Shown here: piece by piece, positions 19,178-28,357 of the stretch
Numbering within the stretch: the stretch's first letter is position 1
Layout: the number at the start of each line of letters is the position of its first letter
DNA from: Sphingobacterium cellulitidis
Lineage (GTDB): Bacteria; Bacteroidota; Bacteroidia; Sphingobacteriales; Sphingobacteriaceae
Length of the DNA: 64,000 nt
Reading direction: 5' to 3'
Assembly (NCBI GenBank): GCA_002245855.1
Contig: NOUX01000001.1
Span: 1-64,000, forward strand
The notes under the pieces: generated by a model
What the model was told of the DNA's origin: nothing
The model's database searches: none
Seen by the model: only the letters and a program-made list of their open reading frames with translations
Translations under genes and position numbers: made by a program

Positions 19178-19185
19178 TTTAAGGC

Positions 19186-20226
19186 ATGCAAAAACCCATT
19201 AGTGAACAATCCAAACGCTATGTAATCCATGCCTCATCGTGGATTATTTGTGTTTTATACTTTCTTATAGTTTACGGGCTATTGCTATGGTCCAATATCG
19301 CCAAAGTGACTGCAGCTTATGACGCAGTGATTGGTGCCCTGACCATGACAGGTATTTCATACCTCATCTACAGTACCTTGCAGTTTTATCTTCCAAACAA
19401 CAAGAACTATTGGAAGCTGTTTTCCATGGCTGCAATTTTTTCAGCAATCAGTGTGCTCATCATCCGTATCTTGATTATTCAGGTAACTCCTGATGACAAC
19501 CTGGTTTACCTGGACTTTTCCCTACCCTTTCGTTTTGTAATCAATTTCCTGATCATTACCTGTGTAATGACAATCAATATTTTCTGGAACATCCAGGAAG
19601 AATTAGTTTTTAACAAGAGAAGAAAAGATGAAAGTGAGCGCATGGTTCGTGATGCCGAATTATATAATTTAAGACAGCAATTACAACCTCACTTTTTATT
19701 CAATAGCTTGAACTCCATCATCGCCTTGATTGGTAGCAAACCAACTGAAGCGCGGAATATGGTTTTTCAATTATCAGATTTTTTGCGCGGAACCATGCGT
19801 AAGGATGAGAAACAATTTACAAGTGTTGAAGAAGAAATCAATCACTTAAGCCTATATTTGGATATAGAAAAAGTGCGTTTCGGCCACAGGCTAAGCACTG
19901 AGTTTGAATATGACGAGGAAGTTTTTAATGCAAAAATCCCAGTTATGATTCTTCAACCCTTAGTAGAAAATGCGATTAAATTCGGTTTATATAATGTAAC
20001 TGATCAAGTAACTATTAAAACGCGTATATATTTAGAGAACAATCTGCTGACCATTGAAATCAGTAATCCATTTGAAATGGATCAACCGGAACAGAAGAAA
20101 GGAACTGGATTTGGTCTTACCAGCATTCAGCGAAGACTATTCCTTCTATTCGGCAGAACTGATTTATTGCAGACAGCGGTTGACGGCAATACATTTATAT
20201 CCACCCTAAGAATCCCACAATTATGA
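19186..20226 (+). CDS. LytS/YehU-type sensor histidine kinase
   Basis: This is a 346-residue membrane kinase. Four hydrophobic segments fill residues 15-135. A His_kinase (PF06580-type) domain follows, with phospho-acceptor His169 in LRQQLQPHFLFNSLNSI and an ATPase region containing MILQPLVENAIKFGL and GTGFGLTSIQRRL. It overlaps the regulator gene by four bases (ATGA), so the two are translationally coupled. With the upstream LiaF-like gene it forms a three- or four-gene signalling operon. Confidence 0.93.
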   Translation: MQKPISEQSKRYVIHASSWIICVLYFLIVYGLLLWSNIAKVTAAYDAVIGALTMTGISYLIYSTLQFYLPNNKNYWKLFSMAAIFSAISVLIIRILIIQVTPDDNLVYLDFSLPFRFVINFLIITCVMTINIFWNIQEELVFNKRRKDESERMVRDAELYNLRQQLQPHFLFNSLNSIIALIGSKPTEARNMVFQLSDFLRGTMRKDEKQFTSVEEEINHLSLYLDIEKVRFGHRLSTEFEYDEEVFNAKIPVMILQPLVENAIKFGLYNVTDQVTIKTRIYLENNLLTIEISNPFEMDQPEQKKGTGFGLTSIQRRLFLLFGRTDLLQTAVDGNTFISTLRIPQL

Positions 20227-20966
20227 TAAAGACAATCCTTATAGACGACGAACCATTGGCACGTAGTATGGTGCTGGAATATTTAAAAGAACATCCTGAT
20301 TTTGAAGTATTGGCTGAATGTAATGATGGATTTGAAGGTGTGAAAGCCATTCAACAACACCAGCCAGATTTAGTATTCCTGGATATTCAAATGCCTAAAT
20401 TGACAGGTTTTGAAATGTTGGAGCTATTGGATAACCAACCTCATATTATCTTCACGACTGCATTTGATGAATACGCGTTAAAAGCTTTTGAAAAGAATGC
20501 AATTGATTATTTATTGAAACCTATCCGCCCGGATCGTTTTCAAAAAGCTATTGATAAATTCAAGGCTTCCTTTGGTACCCAACAAGCACCGAAAATAGAC
20601 TCTGCTAAACTGCAGGAAACTATGGAAGAAGATAGTTCATTGGAGCGTATTGTGGTAAAAACAGGAAATCAAATCAAGATTATTCCGGTACAACAGATTA
20701 ATTTTTTAGAGGCCTATGATGACTATGTAAAGATTCATACTCCTGATGGCATGTTTCTAAAAAATAAAACTATGAGCTCATTTGAAAAACAATTGGACGG
20801 AAAACAATACGTTCGGGTTCACCGCTCCTTTATTGTTAAAGTGGACCAATTGCAGAAGATTGAACCGATGGAAAAGGATAGTTATATAGCCACTTTACTA
20901 ACTGGTGAAAAGGTTAATATTAGTAAATCTGGATATGCACGCTTAAAACAAGTTATAGGTTTATAA
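20223..20966 (+). CDS. LytTR-family response regulator
   Basis: The receiver domain (1-120) has the acidic pair D8/D9, phospho-acceptor Asp54 in LVFLDIQMPK, Thr in IIFTTAFDEYALKAF and Lys in DYLLKPIRP. A LytTR DNA-binding domain follows from about residue 145 (ERIVVKTGNQIKIIPVQQINFLEAYDDYVKIHT ... YVRVHRSFIVKVDQL). LytTR proteins bind two short direct repeats one to two helical turns apart, and such a pair sits upstream of this operon at 18188-18216, implying autoregulation. The start overlaps the kinase stop. Confidence 0.95.
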   Translation: MIKTILIDDEPLARSMVLEYLKEHPDFEVLAECNDGFEGVKAIQQHQPDLVFLDIQMPKLTGFEMLELLDNQPHIIFTTAFDEYALKAFEKNAIDYLLKPIRPDRFQKAIDKFKASFGTQQAPKIDSAKLQETMEEDSSLERIVVKTGNQIKIIPVQQINFLEAYDDYVKIHTPDGMFLKNKTMSSFEKQLDGKQYVRVHRSFIVKVDQLQKIEPMEKDSYIATLLTGEKVNISKSGYARLKQVIGL

Positions 20967-20986
20967 TTTGTTTTGTATTTTTGGGC

Positions 20987-22423
20987 ATGAGTAAAAAAGC
21001 ATTCAACTTCCTCATTATCCTTTTATTAACAGCATCTGGGTTTGCAAAAGCCCAAACTATTGATGAAAACAACAATAGGGCGGTTTTTAATCGGATTGAG
21101 TATTTTTACAATTCGCAACAAACGGATTCCATCTACAACTTAGCGAGTGATTCATTTAAAGAGGGGATCAGCCTTGACAAGATGAAAAGCTTGCTGGAGA
21201 ACCTATATACACTTGGGAAAATTAAAAATGTTACCAAGGAAGCTTTCAGCAAGGGAATTGCAACTTACAAAGTAGAACTTGAACAGACGACTTTTAGCAT
21301 GTTATTATCTATTGATTCTACCATGCACTATAATGGCTTTCAGATAAAACCTTATGAAGCCAAGGCTGTTCCGCAGAAAGAGGAAATCATCTCTAATGTA
21401 GAAGCAAAAAGCCCTTTGGATTTGTATGTAGATTCAGTAGCACGGAAATATGCTAAAAATGGAAATGCGCATTCCTTGTCGGTTGCAATAATACACCAGA
21501 ATAAAATCAACACCTTCTTTTACGGAGAAACGACCCCAGGAAATAATAGCCTGCCTGATGCAAATACCATTTATGAGATTGGTTCAGTAACCAAAACTTT
21601 TACAGCGACCTTATTGGCTGAAATGGTAAATAAAGGAATATTATCATTGGATGACTCCATTGCTAAATATTTACCTGACTCGGTAGCTCAGAATCCAGAC
21701 ATTCAAAAAATAACATTCAAAATGCTTGCGAACCACACTTCAGGACTCCCTAGGTTGGCCAGCAATTGGAATAAAGTTCCGAAGTATTCAGATAGTGACC
21801 CCTATGCTGTTTATGATAAAAAAGCTTTATACTCTTATTTAAAGGACTACAAGGCGAGCAAGGAAGCAGGATTGGAATATGAATACAGCAATCTTGGATT
21901 TGGATTGTTGGGCGATTTACTATCTACAATTAGCAAGAAACCGTACATGACGATGGTTAAGGAAATGATCCTTACACCATTGGAGATGACCAACACTTCG
22001 GATAAAATCAACCCAAAGGTTAAAAATATTGCACCTCCATTTGATGATAAAGGCCAACAAGTTCCATTTTGGAACTTTCAATCCATGTCAGCAGCTGGTT
22101 CATTAAAATCAAGTCTGAACGACCTTCTACGCTATACTCTTGCACAGTTGACTTATCCGGAGACAGAGGTTCAAAAGGCGATGAATCTGACCAAACAGTT
22201 TACTTTCTTAGTACCTCCGAATGGAGATATCGGTTTAGGATGGCATATGAATATGTTGGATGGGGTGATTTATTACCATCATACAGGTGCTACAGCGGGA
22301 TCCAATTCATTTGTAGGCTTTGTTCCAGATGAACACTCCGTAGTTATTCTATTATCCAATTCCAGCAATGGTTTGGGAGAAATAGGAATTGAATTACTTG
22401 AGAAAGTTTTATCAACCAAATAG
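20987..22423 (+). CDS. Secreted serine hydrolase, class C beta-lactamase fold, with N-terminal DUF3887-like domain
   Basis: This is a penicillin-binding-protein-like serine hydrolase. A signal peptide (KAFNFLIILLLTASGFAKAQ) is followed by a small alpha/beta domain (about 25-120, DUF3887-like) and then the hydrolase. Active-site motifs are SVTK (SxxK) in EIGSVTKTFTA, YSN in YEYSNLGFGL, and HTG in YYHHTGATAG. Substrate could be a peptide, D-amino-acid peptide or ester. The ATG at 20987 is chosen; six bases upstream is a TTG in frame. A TATTTTTG box at 20976-20983 nearly touches the ATG. It follows the regulator by 20 bp and may belong to its operon. Confidence 0.85.
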   Translation: MSKKAFNFLIILLLTASGFAKAQTIDENNNRAVFNRIEYFYNSQQTDSIYNLASDSFKEGISLDKMKSLLENLYTLGKIKNVTKEAFSKGIATYKVELEQTTFSMLLSIDSTMHYNGFQIKPYEAKAVPQKEEIISNVEAKSPLDLYVDSVARKYAKNGNAHSLSVAIIHQNKINTFFYGETTPGNNSLPDANTIYEIGSVTKTFTATLLAEMVNKGILSLDDSIAKYLPDSVAQNPDIQKITFKMLANHTSGLPRLASNWNKVPKYSDSDPYAVYDKKALYSYLKDYKASKEAGLEYEYSNLGFGLLGDLLSTISKKPYMTMVKEMILTPLEMTNTSDKINPKVKNIAPPFDDKGQQVPFWNFQSMSAAGSLKSSLNDLLRYTLAQLTYPETEVQKAMNLTKQFTFLVPPNGDIGLGWHMNMLDGVIYYHHTGATAGSNSFVGFVPDEHSVVILLSNSSNGLGEIGIELLEKVLSTK

Positions 22424-22475
22424 TCTATTTAACATGAGATAAGCTGAATATTAGCTTAGAAAAAGATAAAAAATA

Positions 22476-22505
22476 AAGGGGAGGATTCTTTCGAATCCTC
22501 CCCTT
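22476..22505. terminator. Strong hairpin, probable terminator
   Basis: AAGGGGAGGATTC-TTTC-GAATCCTCCCCTT is a perfect 13-bp stem. The A-rich left flank makes it a better terminator for minus-strand transcripts; it also lies 52 bp after the plus-strand hydrolase gene. Confidence 0.75.
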
Positions 22506-22620
22506 ACTTGTTGTTTAGTTCTCATTAAAATTTGTGTCTTTGAATCAATTCTGTTTAGTGAATAGATTTCTTGATGTAATTCCAAGTAAGAATTAAAAAC
22601 CAATCGCTATTTCAATCGAC

Positions 22621-22683
22621 ATTGAGTTAGAAACTTTTATTAAAGAAATGATTATCTAATTAATAATCGTTTCTAAACTCAAT
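22621..22683. repeat. Imperfect 63-bp palindrome
   Basis: ATTGAGTT-AGAAAC (22621-22634) and GTTTCTAAACTCAAT (22669-22683) are inverted with one bulged base. Inside, AAATGATTAT and ATAATCGTTT form a second stem. The remainder of 22506-22732 is AT-rich with no gene I can support. Confidence 0.55.
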
Positions 22684-22732
22684 ATATAGAATGAAAAGGA
22701 ATATGCGGGTTTAATAAAATGTGTGCATACTG

Positions 22733-23107
22733 TTAAACTTCTGCTATTAGATCTACTTCAATTTTAAATCCATGTCGCAATTCAGGAACTGTAATGACAG
22801 TTCTCGCTGGTTTATGCTTTCCAATAAAGTCTGCAAATAAGGCGTTAAATTGGGGACAAAATTTAACATCACTTAGATAGGCTGTCACCTTCACAATTTT
22901 GTGCAAACTACTTGAAGAGGCTAATAGGATATTTTCAATGTTCTGAAATACTACAGTAAACTGACTTTCAAAGTCTTCATCTTCGTAAAGTTTTCCGTCA
23001 GCTGAAATTGGTAGTTGACCAGAAACAAATAATAGATGATTTGACACAATAGCTGTACTATAATGTCCGTTTGGTTTTGGAAGGCGATTACCCTGTAATA
23101 TTTTCAT
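22733..23107 (-). CDS. RidA (YjgF/YER057c/UK114) family protein
   Basis: RidA proteins deaminate reactive enamine/imine intermediates from PLP enzymes; other subfamilies have unassigned roles. This 124-residue protein shows the family fold: HYSTAIVSNHLLFVSGQLPI at the start, a central EDFESQFTVVFQNIENILLASSSSLHKIVKVTAYL, and the C-terminal PARTVITVPELRHGFKIEVDLIAEV with the conserved Arg. The ATG at 23107 is chosen; the longer frame would need a TTG at 23116. It lies downstream of the AraC-type gene with a 75-bp gap, so possibly the same unit. Confidence 0.88.
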   Translation of the reverse strand: MKILQGNRLPKPNGHYSTAIVSNHLLFVSGQLPISADGKLYEDEDFESQFTVVFQNIENILLASSSSLHKIVKVTAYLSDVKFCPQFNALFADFIGKHKPARTVITVPELRHGFKIEVDLIAEV

Positions 23108-23182
23108 GTTAAACAATTGTTTTATATCCGCTTATTACAAAATAAACCTATGCTTAAAATTTAAAATAGAACGAAATTAGCG

Positions 23183-23611
23183 TCAGTTCTTCTGAAGCTC
23201 TTTAGGCAAGAATCCAATCATTTGACGAAAGTACCTCGTGAAATGACTTTGATCTGAAAACCCACACAAAAAAGCTATCTCAGTTAGCGAATAACCGCTA
23301 ATATACATGAGTTCCAATGCTCGAATCATTCGTATCTTCCTCTGGTACAGCAGCACTGTACTCCCAGCATATTTTTCGAAATATTTCGATATTGTTACTT
23401 TATGTACTGAGCAAAGCTTGGATAATTCATCCAAAGAGATCTGCTTGTTCCAATGGTCTTTAATATAATCTTTGACAATATACACCCAATCAGGAAACTG
23501 GTTAGAAACCAATTTCTTTTGAGGTCCCAGGTCAAGTGAATTAATTAAAGACTCCACCGCAATAAAAGATTCTTTATCACGGTAATTTAATTCCTTATAA
23601 ATGTTAATCAT
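23183..23611 (-). CDS. AraC-type regulator, short N-terminus
   Basis: This is a 142-residue protein made almost only of an AraC/XylS DNA-binding domain with two helix-turn-helix units: ISLDELSKLCSVHKVTISKYFEKYAG and YSLTEIAFLCGFSDQSHFTRYFRQMIGFLPKEL. Full-length family members carry about 150 more residues for effector binding, so this is either a minimal regulator or the remnant of a longer one. I did not find a convincing N-terminal domain upstream in another frame. An inverted repeat (ATCAACCAA at 23626, TTGGTTGAT at 23674) lies just upstream. Confidence 0.8.
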   Translation of the reverse strand: MINIYKELNYRDKESFIAVESLINSLDLGPQKKLVSNQFPDWVYIVKDYIKDHWNKQISLDELSKLCSVHKVTISKYFEKYAGSTVLLYQRKIRMIRALELMYISGYSLTEIAFLCGFSDQSHFTRYFRQMIGFLPKELQKN

Positions 23612-24115
23612 AAATAAATAAATACATCAACCAAATTGTAATTTAATTGGCCCTTACAATATTCTATTCTTGGTTGGTTGATACTCGCAAAGACAGTATT
23701 TTTTTGAAAATGTTTAATGCAGCTTGAAAATATTTTCTTACTTAAATCGCCGATTGAACTTGTACTATCCTGCAGGAAACTAAAAACAACTCATTCCCAA
23801 CAGTTTAACGATTCCTAGTTAGTAATATTATCAATAGTTTTGCTCCAAATGATCTCTAAAAGATGGATCCTAGTTTTTCTTTTTAGGTATTCATTATTCG
23901 CACATTTCATTACCCTACATAAATTTCATTTAAAAAAAACAATAATCTCAATGCTAGATATCAAATTTTACTACCAATCAAGAATAGTTTTTTCCTTTAA
24001 AACTTTTAACGATGTAAATATATGAAAACAATTAAATAAATAATATCACTTTGTTTTATTAAGAAAATTTTAATAATAAAAAGTAATTTCTGAAAAGTTT
24101 AACTTTTTGATAGTT
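23612..24115. other. AT-rich intergenic stretch
   Basis: It contains the inverted repeat ATCAACCAA (23626-23634) / TTGGTTGAT (23674-23682), a candidate operator for the AraC-type gene. The rest is AT-rich, and I see no gene, tRNA or mobile element in it. Confidence 0.5.
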
Positions 24116-24613
24116 CTAGTCCTGTTTTTCAAGGTATAATAGGAGTTTTTCGGCCTTATTTTCGCCGTCAAATTGTTTGATTATTTGTAGAGATTTAGCT
24201 TCATAAATATAGCTGGATGGAAAATTCTTTGGATTGAATTTTAGGATAAATTCTCCCTCAGGATCGTAAATAAATTTAACCCGCTTATCAGATTTTAACG
24301 GTTTTGCGAACATATTGATGAAACCATCCACCAAGGGCTTCTCTTGCATAGAGATAAAATAGAAGTCTACATCTTCCCGAATCTTACCCAATGCCTTTCC
24401 AATACCTTGTCCTAACTCTTGACAATGTCCACAACCAGGATCGAATAATATAAAAACTTGAGTATGTTGAGTGTTCAAAGAATCAGAGGTGAACTTAGCG
24501 CCAGTATTCATATCAATAAACTTAGAGAAAGTAGGAATTTTCTCGGGGATCTGGGCGATGGCGAAACCAACAGATGCAAATACTAAAAACAGGGTAAAGA
24601 TAAAATTCCTCAT
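24116..24613 (-). CDS. Periplasmic thioredoxin-like protein
   Basis: This is a 165-residue protein with a Sec signal peptide (MRNFIFTLFLVFASVGFAIA) and a thioredoxin fold. The redox site is CGHC in VFILFDPGCGHCQELGQGI, with FPSSYIYE providing the cis-Pro region of the fold. CGHC resembles oxidising or isomerising members such as DsbC/PDI more than thioredoxin (CGPC). Related Bacteroidota proteins are annotated TlpA/DsbE-like. It is monocistronic, with purN divergent 133 bp away. The partner is unknown. Confidence 0.8.
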   Translation of the reverse strand: MRNFIFTLFLVFASVGFAIAQIPEKIPTFSKFIDMNTGAKFTSDSLNTQHTQVFILFDPGCGHCQELGQGIGKALGKIREDVDFYFISMQEKPLVDGFINMFAKPLKSDKRVKFIYDPEGEFILKFNPKNFPSSYIYEAKSLQIIKQFDGENKAEKLLLYLEKQD

Positions 24614-24746
24614 AACTGAAAAATTAAGCTAAATGATCCTAAATCTAACAAATTTGCCTCAATGTTGCAGCAAATTAGGCCTTTATTGCAAAAAATCAGC
24701 TATATTTGTCAAATAATTATTTAAATATCTCAAACGATAACACACT

Positions 24747-25322
24747 GTGAAAAAGCGTATTGCTATTTTTGCTTCAGGTTCCGGATCAAATGCCCAAAAA
24801 ATCATGGAGCATTTCAAATATTCTGACAGCGCTGAAGTTGCCTTAGTTTTAAGTAATAATCCAGATGCATATGTTTTACAACGTGCAGACAACTTTGAAA
24901 TCCCTACTCACGTATTTGATAAACATGATTTCTATCAAACTGATGAAATCGTTGACCTATTAAAAAGACTTGAAATTGATTTAGTTGTTTTAGCTGGCTT
25001 CCTATGGTTAGTTCCTGAAAACTTGTTAAAAAGTTTTCCTAATAAAATTATTAATATACACCCTGCCTTATTACCAAAATTTGGTGGCAAAGGCATGTAT
25101 GGTGACCGTGTCCATAAAGCAGTATTGGAAGCAGGAGAAGATGAGCATGGTATTACCATTCATTTTGTCAACGAGAATTTTGATGAGGGTGAAATCATCC
25201 ATCAGGCAAGGTTCAGAGTAGATCCAGGAGATACTTTAGAAATCCTTAAATTTAACGGGCAACAACTGGAACATACGCACTATCCTAAGGTCATTGAAAA
25301 CCTTTTAAAAAAATATAATTAA
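24747..25322 (+). CDS. purN: Phosphoribosylglycinamide formyltransferase (GART)
   Basis: PurN transfers a formyl group from 10-formyltetrahydrofolate to GAR in purine synthesis. The phosphate loop is IFASGSGSNAQKIMEHF. The catalytic Asn/His pair is in IINIHPALLPKFGGKGMYG, and the Asp region is HFVNENFDEGEII. The length of 191 residues is normal. The start is GTG. A TATATTTG box lies at 24701-24708. It is one of three purine genes (purN, purH, purM) spread over 6 kb but separated by unrelated genes. Confidence 0.95.
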   Translation: MKKRIAIFASGSGSNAQKIMEHFKYSDSAEVALVLSNNPDAYVLQRADNFEIPTHVFDKHDFYQTDEIVDLLKRLEIDLVVLAGFLWLVPENLLKSFPNKIINIHPALLPKFGGKGMYGDRVHKAVLEAGEDEHGITIHFVNENFDEGEIIHQARFRVDPGDTLEILKFNGQQLEHTHYPKVIENLLKKYN

Positions 25323-25343
25323 TATAACTATCGATTATATAAG

Positions 25344-25371
25344 CAAAGGCCGAAGCTAACTTCGGCCTTTG
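25344..25371. terminator. Bidirectional terminator
   Basis: CAAAGGCCGAAG-CTAA-CTTCGGCCTTTG is a perfect 12-bp stem followed by a T-rich run. It lies between purN and the convergent esterase gene. Confidence 0.9.
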
Positions 25372-25377
25372 TATTTT

Positions 25378-26568
25378 TTATTTACCTACTGGTTTGAAAA
25401 GATGACTTGTAAATTCCACTAAGTAATCTCTCCAATTTGACCAGGTATGTCCACCTTCGGATTCGTGATACACATATTCCATTTTGATGCTATCAAGTTT
25501 TTTTCGGAAATCAACACCAGTTTCATATAAAAAGTCCTCCTTCCCCATTCCTATCCAATATAACTTATAGCCATTTTTATTTTGTGTTAATAGATTTTGC
25601 TCAAAATTATCATAGACATCTCTTTTTATCTTATCATTAATTCTATAGGCTGCAGAAAACAATCCTACATAATCAAAGGTATTTGGATAGTAACTGGAGA
25701 TAAATAGAGAATGAGAGCCACCCATGGACAATCCTGCAATCGCTCTATTGGCTTTATTCTTTTTAACGCGGTAATTCTTCTCAACGAAATTGATTACTTC
25801 AGCAAAGTTGGTCTCCATATCACCTGATCCTACATCAGGAGTAAAAAATTCTATTTTATACTCTCCTTTTTCCGAATTGCCAGGAGCTGCCGAATTACTG
25901 GTATGTCCATTTGGCATAACCACAATCATGGGTTTTACTTTACCTTCAGATATTAAGTTATCCATGATCTGTGACACCCTTCCTAAGGTCGGCCAGGCAT
26001 CCTCATCTCCGCCCATTCCATGTAATAGATAAAGGACAGGAAACTTCTCCTTGGACTTCTCATAACCCGGAGGAGTATAAACCGTCATTCGGCGTTCCGC
26101 ATTATTAATAGCAGATGGATACCATTGTTTAATCATGGATCCATGAGGAACTGCCTTAGTTTTATAATATTCAGCATTACCTCCATTTGTAATAAAGTAA
26201 TTGAATACATTGCTTACATCCCTTACTTGGTAAACATTCAAGGGATCATTGATTCGAACCCCGTCAATAATAAAATTATAAAGGTATAAATCAGAGCCGA
26301 TGTTATTCTGACTCACTGACCACAGGCCTGAAGCATCTTTTTTCATTTCAACTTGGGGAGCAGCTTGCGAAGTCTGTTTCATCCAATTTCCGGTTAAATA
26401 AACAGAATTTGCCTTTGGTGCTACAAGGTTGAATGATACGGAATTGTCTGCGGAAACAATCGGGGAAGCCGTTTTTATTTCTTTGGCGCCTATATTTTCT
26501 TGAGCACTTAATTGACTGCTGCAAAGGCCCATCGATACGGCTAACAATAGGAAGATGTTTTTTCTCAT
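25378..26568 (-). CDS. Secreted esterase with N-terminal E-set/CBM48-like domain
   Basis: This is an alpha/beta-hydrolase of the putative-esterase (esterase D/feruloyl esterase) family. A signal peptide (about 1-22) is followed by an E-set esterase N-terminal domain (SVSFNLVAPKANSVYLTGNWM ... LYLYNFIIDGVRINDP). The hydrolase domain carries YTPPGYEKSKEKFPVLYLLHG, the oxyanion region, the nucleophile Ser in AGLSMGGSHSLF, and a late His in YHESEGGHTWSNWRDYL. This architecture is typical of secreted carbohydrate-ester hydrolases in Bacteroidota, such as those acting on arabinoxylan. No other polysaccharide genes flank it, so the substrate is open. Confidence 0.85.
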   Translation of the reverse strand: MRKNIFLLLAVSMGLCSSQLSAQENIGAKEIKTASPIVSADNSVSFNLVAPKANSVYLTGNWMKQTSQAAPQVEMKKDASGLWSVSQNNIGSDLYLYNFIIDGVRINDPLNVYQVRDVSNVFNYFITNGGNAEYYKTKAVPHGSMIKQWYPSAINNAERRMTVYTPPGYEKSKEKFPVLYLLHGMGGDEDAWPTLGRVSQIMDNLISEGKVKPMIVVMPNGHTSNSAAPGNSEKGEYKIEFFTPDVGSGDMETNFAEVINFVEKNYRVKKNKANRAIAGLSMGGSHSLFISSYYPNTFDYVGLFSAAYRINDKIKRDVYDNFEQNLLTQNKNGYKLYWIGMGKEDFLYETGVDFRKKLDSIKMEYVYHESEGGHTWSNWRDYLVEFTSHLFKPVGK

Positions 26569-26654
26569 GTTTAAGTCTTGTTTTTAAATTGGGTACTCCA
26601 ATATACTAATTATTAAAGATTGTTTAACCGCATAGTTATAATTAGGTAACAAAA

Positions 26655-26687
26655 TTGAGAAAAATAGATTTTAAATTTTTATCTTTG
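26655..26687 (+). promoter_or_regulatory. purH promoter
   Basis: TTG (26655-26657), 22 bp, TATCTTTG (26680-26687); the ATG is at 26707. Confidence 0.55.
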
Positions 26688-26706
26688 CGGCTCCAAACAA
26701 AGCACA

Positions 26707-28233
26707 ATGAATCATCCTGTTAAGATTAAAAATGCATTGGTTTCAGTTTATTACAAAGATAACCTTGCACCTCTAATTCAACTACTAAACAAATACGGAG
26801 TTACATTTTATTCCACTGGTGGAACTGAGTCATTTATCCGTGATTTAGATATCCCTGTTGAGCGTGTTGAAGATTTAACTGGTTACCCATCAATTTTAGG
26901 TGGCCGCGTAAAGACTTTACATCCAAAAGTATTCGGAGGAATTTTGTCTCGCCGTCCTTTGGATGACGACAAGAAACAATTGGAGGAATACCAAATTCCA
27001 GAGATCGATTTAGTAATTGTAGATCTTTACCCATTTGAAGAAACTGTAGCTTCTGGTGCTTCAGAGCAAGATATTATTGAAAAAATCGATATCGGCGGTA
27101 TCTCTTTAATCCGTGCAGCAGCGAAAAACTTCAATGATGTTGTAATTATCTCTTCGAAAAACGATTACAAAGAACTTGAAGAAATATTAGCAGCTCAAGA
27201 AGGTGCTACATCTTTAGAACAACGTAAATCATTCGCAAAACGCGCTTTCAATACTTCTTCGCATTACGATACTGCAATTTTCAACTATTTTAATCAGGAA
27301 GAACCATTAGACGTTTTCAAACAGTCTGAACAAAATGCTCAAGTATTGCGTTACGGAGAAAACCCACATCAAAAAGGTGTTTTCTACGGAAACCTTGATG
27401 CTATGTTTGATAAATTAAATGGTAAAGAACTTTCTTACAACAATTTAGTGGACGTAGATGCAGCTGTTGCCATTATTGATGAGTTTAATGAGCCAACATT
27501 TGCGATTTTAAAACATACCAACGCTTGTGGAGTGGCTTCACGTCCTACTATCAAAGCAGCTTGGGAAGCAGCATTAGCTTGTGATCCTGTTTCTGCTTTC
27601 GGTGGTGTATTGATCACAAATGGTGAAGTTGATAAAGTTACTGCTGAAGAAATCAACAACTTATTCTTTGAGGTTTTAATCGCTCCTTCATACACTGAAG
27701 AAGCTTTGCAAATCCTTACTGCTAAGAAAAACCGTATTATCCTTCGTCGTAAAGACGTTAAATTACCTGCTCAACAGTTTAAAACTTTATTGAACGGTGT
27801 AATTCAACAAGACAAAGACAATACTGTTGAAGGTCCTGAATTAATGACCGCTGTAACGGAAGTAAAACCTACAGAAGAGCAATTAAAAGACCTTTATTTT
27901 GCTAACAAAATTGTAAAACATACTAAATCAAATACAATTGTATTTGCAAAAGACGGTACTTTAATCGCTTCAGGAGTTGGTCAAACATCACGTGTTGATG
28001 CTTTGAAACAAGCAATCGAGAAAGCACAATCTTTCGGTTTTGATATTAAAGGTTCGGTGATGGCATCTGATGCTTTCTTCCCATTCCCTGATTGTGTTGA
28101 AATCGCTGGAGATGCTGGTGTTTCGGCAGTTTTGCAACCAGGAGGATCCATTAAAGATCAATTATCAATTGATATGGCGAATGAAAAAGCTGTAGCCATG
28201 GTTACAACTGGTGTTCGTCACTTCAAACATTAA
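26707..28233 (+). CDS. purH: Bifunctional AICAR transformylase / IMP cyclohydrolase
   Basis: PurH carries out the last two steps of IMP synthesis. The N-terminal MGS-like cyclohydrolase domain is seen in VSVYYKDNLAPLIQLLNKYGVTFYSTGGT and the GGRVKTLHPKVFGGIL block. The C-terminal transformylase domain has RYGENPHQKGVFYG, the AxKHTNACGVA motif in ILKHTNACGVAS with its catalytic Lys-His, and the closing AVLQPGGSIKDQLSIDMAN. The length of 508 residues is standard. Its AT-rich, A/T-ending codon use looks like a highly expressed gene. It ends at a strong terminator. Confidence 0.97.
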   Translation: MNHPVKIKNALVSVYYKDNLAPLIQLLNKYGVTFYSTGGTESFIRDLDIPVERVEDLTGYPSILGGRVKTLHPKVFGGILSRRPLDDDKKQLEEYQIPEIDLVIVDLYPFEETVASGASEQDIIEKIDIGGISLIRAAAKNFNDVVIISSKNDYKELEEILAAQEGATSLEQRKSFAKRAFNTSSHYDTAIFNYFNQEEPLDVFKQSEQNAQVLRYGENPHQKGVFYGNLDAMFDKLNGKELSYNNLVDVDAAVAIIDEFNEPTFAILKHTNACGVASRPTIKAAWEAALACDPVSAFGGVLITNGEVDKVTAEEINNLFFEVLIAPSYTEEALQILTAKKNRIILRRKDVKLPAQQFKTLLNGVIQQDKDNTVEGPELMTAVTEVKPTEEQLKDLYFANKIVKHTKSNTIVFAKDGTLIASGVGQTSRVDALKQAIEKAQSFGFDIKGSVMASDAFFPFPDCVEIAGDAGVSAVLQPGGSIKDQLSIDMANEKAVAMVTTGVRHFKH

Positions 28234-28260
28234 TAAAAATATTAGCCTCGGCTATCAAAT

Positions 28261-28294
28261 AAAGCCCATTGTAAAAATTTACAATGGGCTTTTT
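28261..28294 (+). terminator. purH terminator
   Basis: AAAGCCCATTGTAAA and TTTACAATGGGCTTT form a 15-bp perfect stem with a 2-nt centre, then T-rich sequence. Confidence 0.9.
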
Positions 28295-28325
28295 GTTTAT
28301 TCTTAATTCCTTGGAATTATTTTTG
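28293..28325 (+). promoter_or_regulatory. Promoter of the lipoprotein gene
   Basis: TTG (28293-28295), 22 bp, TATTTTTG (28318-28325). The -33 element overlaps the T run of the purH terminator. Confidence 0.45.
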
Positions 28326-28357
28326 CACCCTCCCTACCAAACTATTAATAAAAACAT

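Noticed and set aside
23840..24025. 61-codon frame in the gene-free spacer
   Set aside because: Low-complexity, Phe/Ile/Lys-rich translation of AT-rich DNA; no partner or signal supports it.
24681..24708. Complete promoter for purN
   Set aside because: The TATATTTG box is present, but the nearest TTG is only 12 bp upstream, too close for the usual 17-23 bp; only the -7 box is mentioned.
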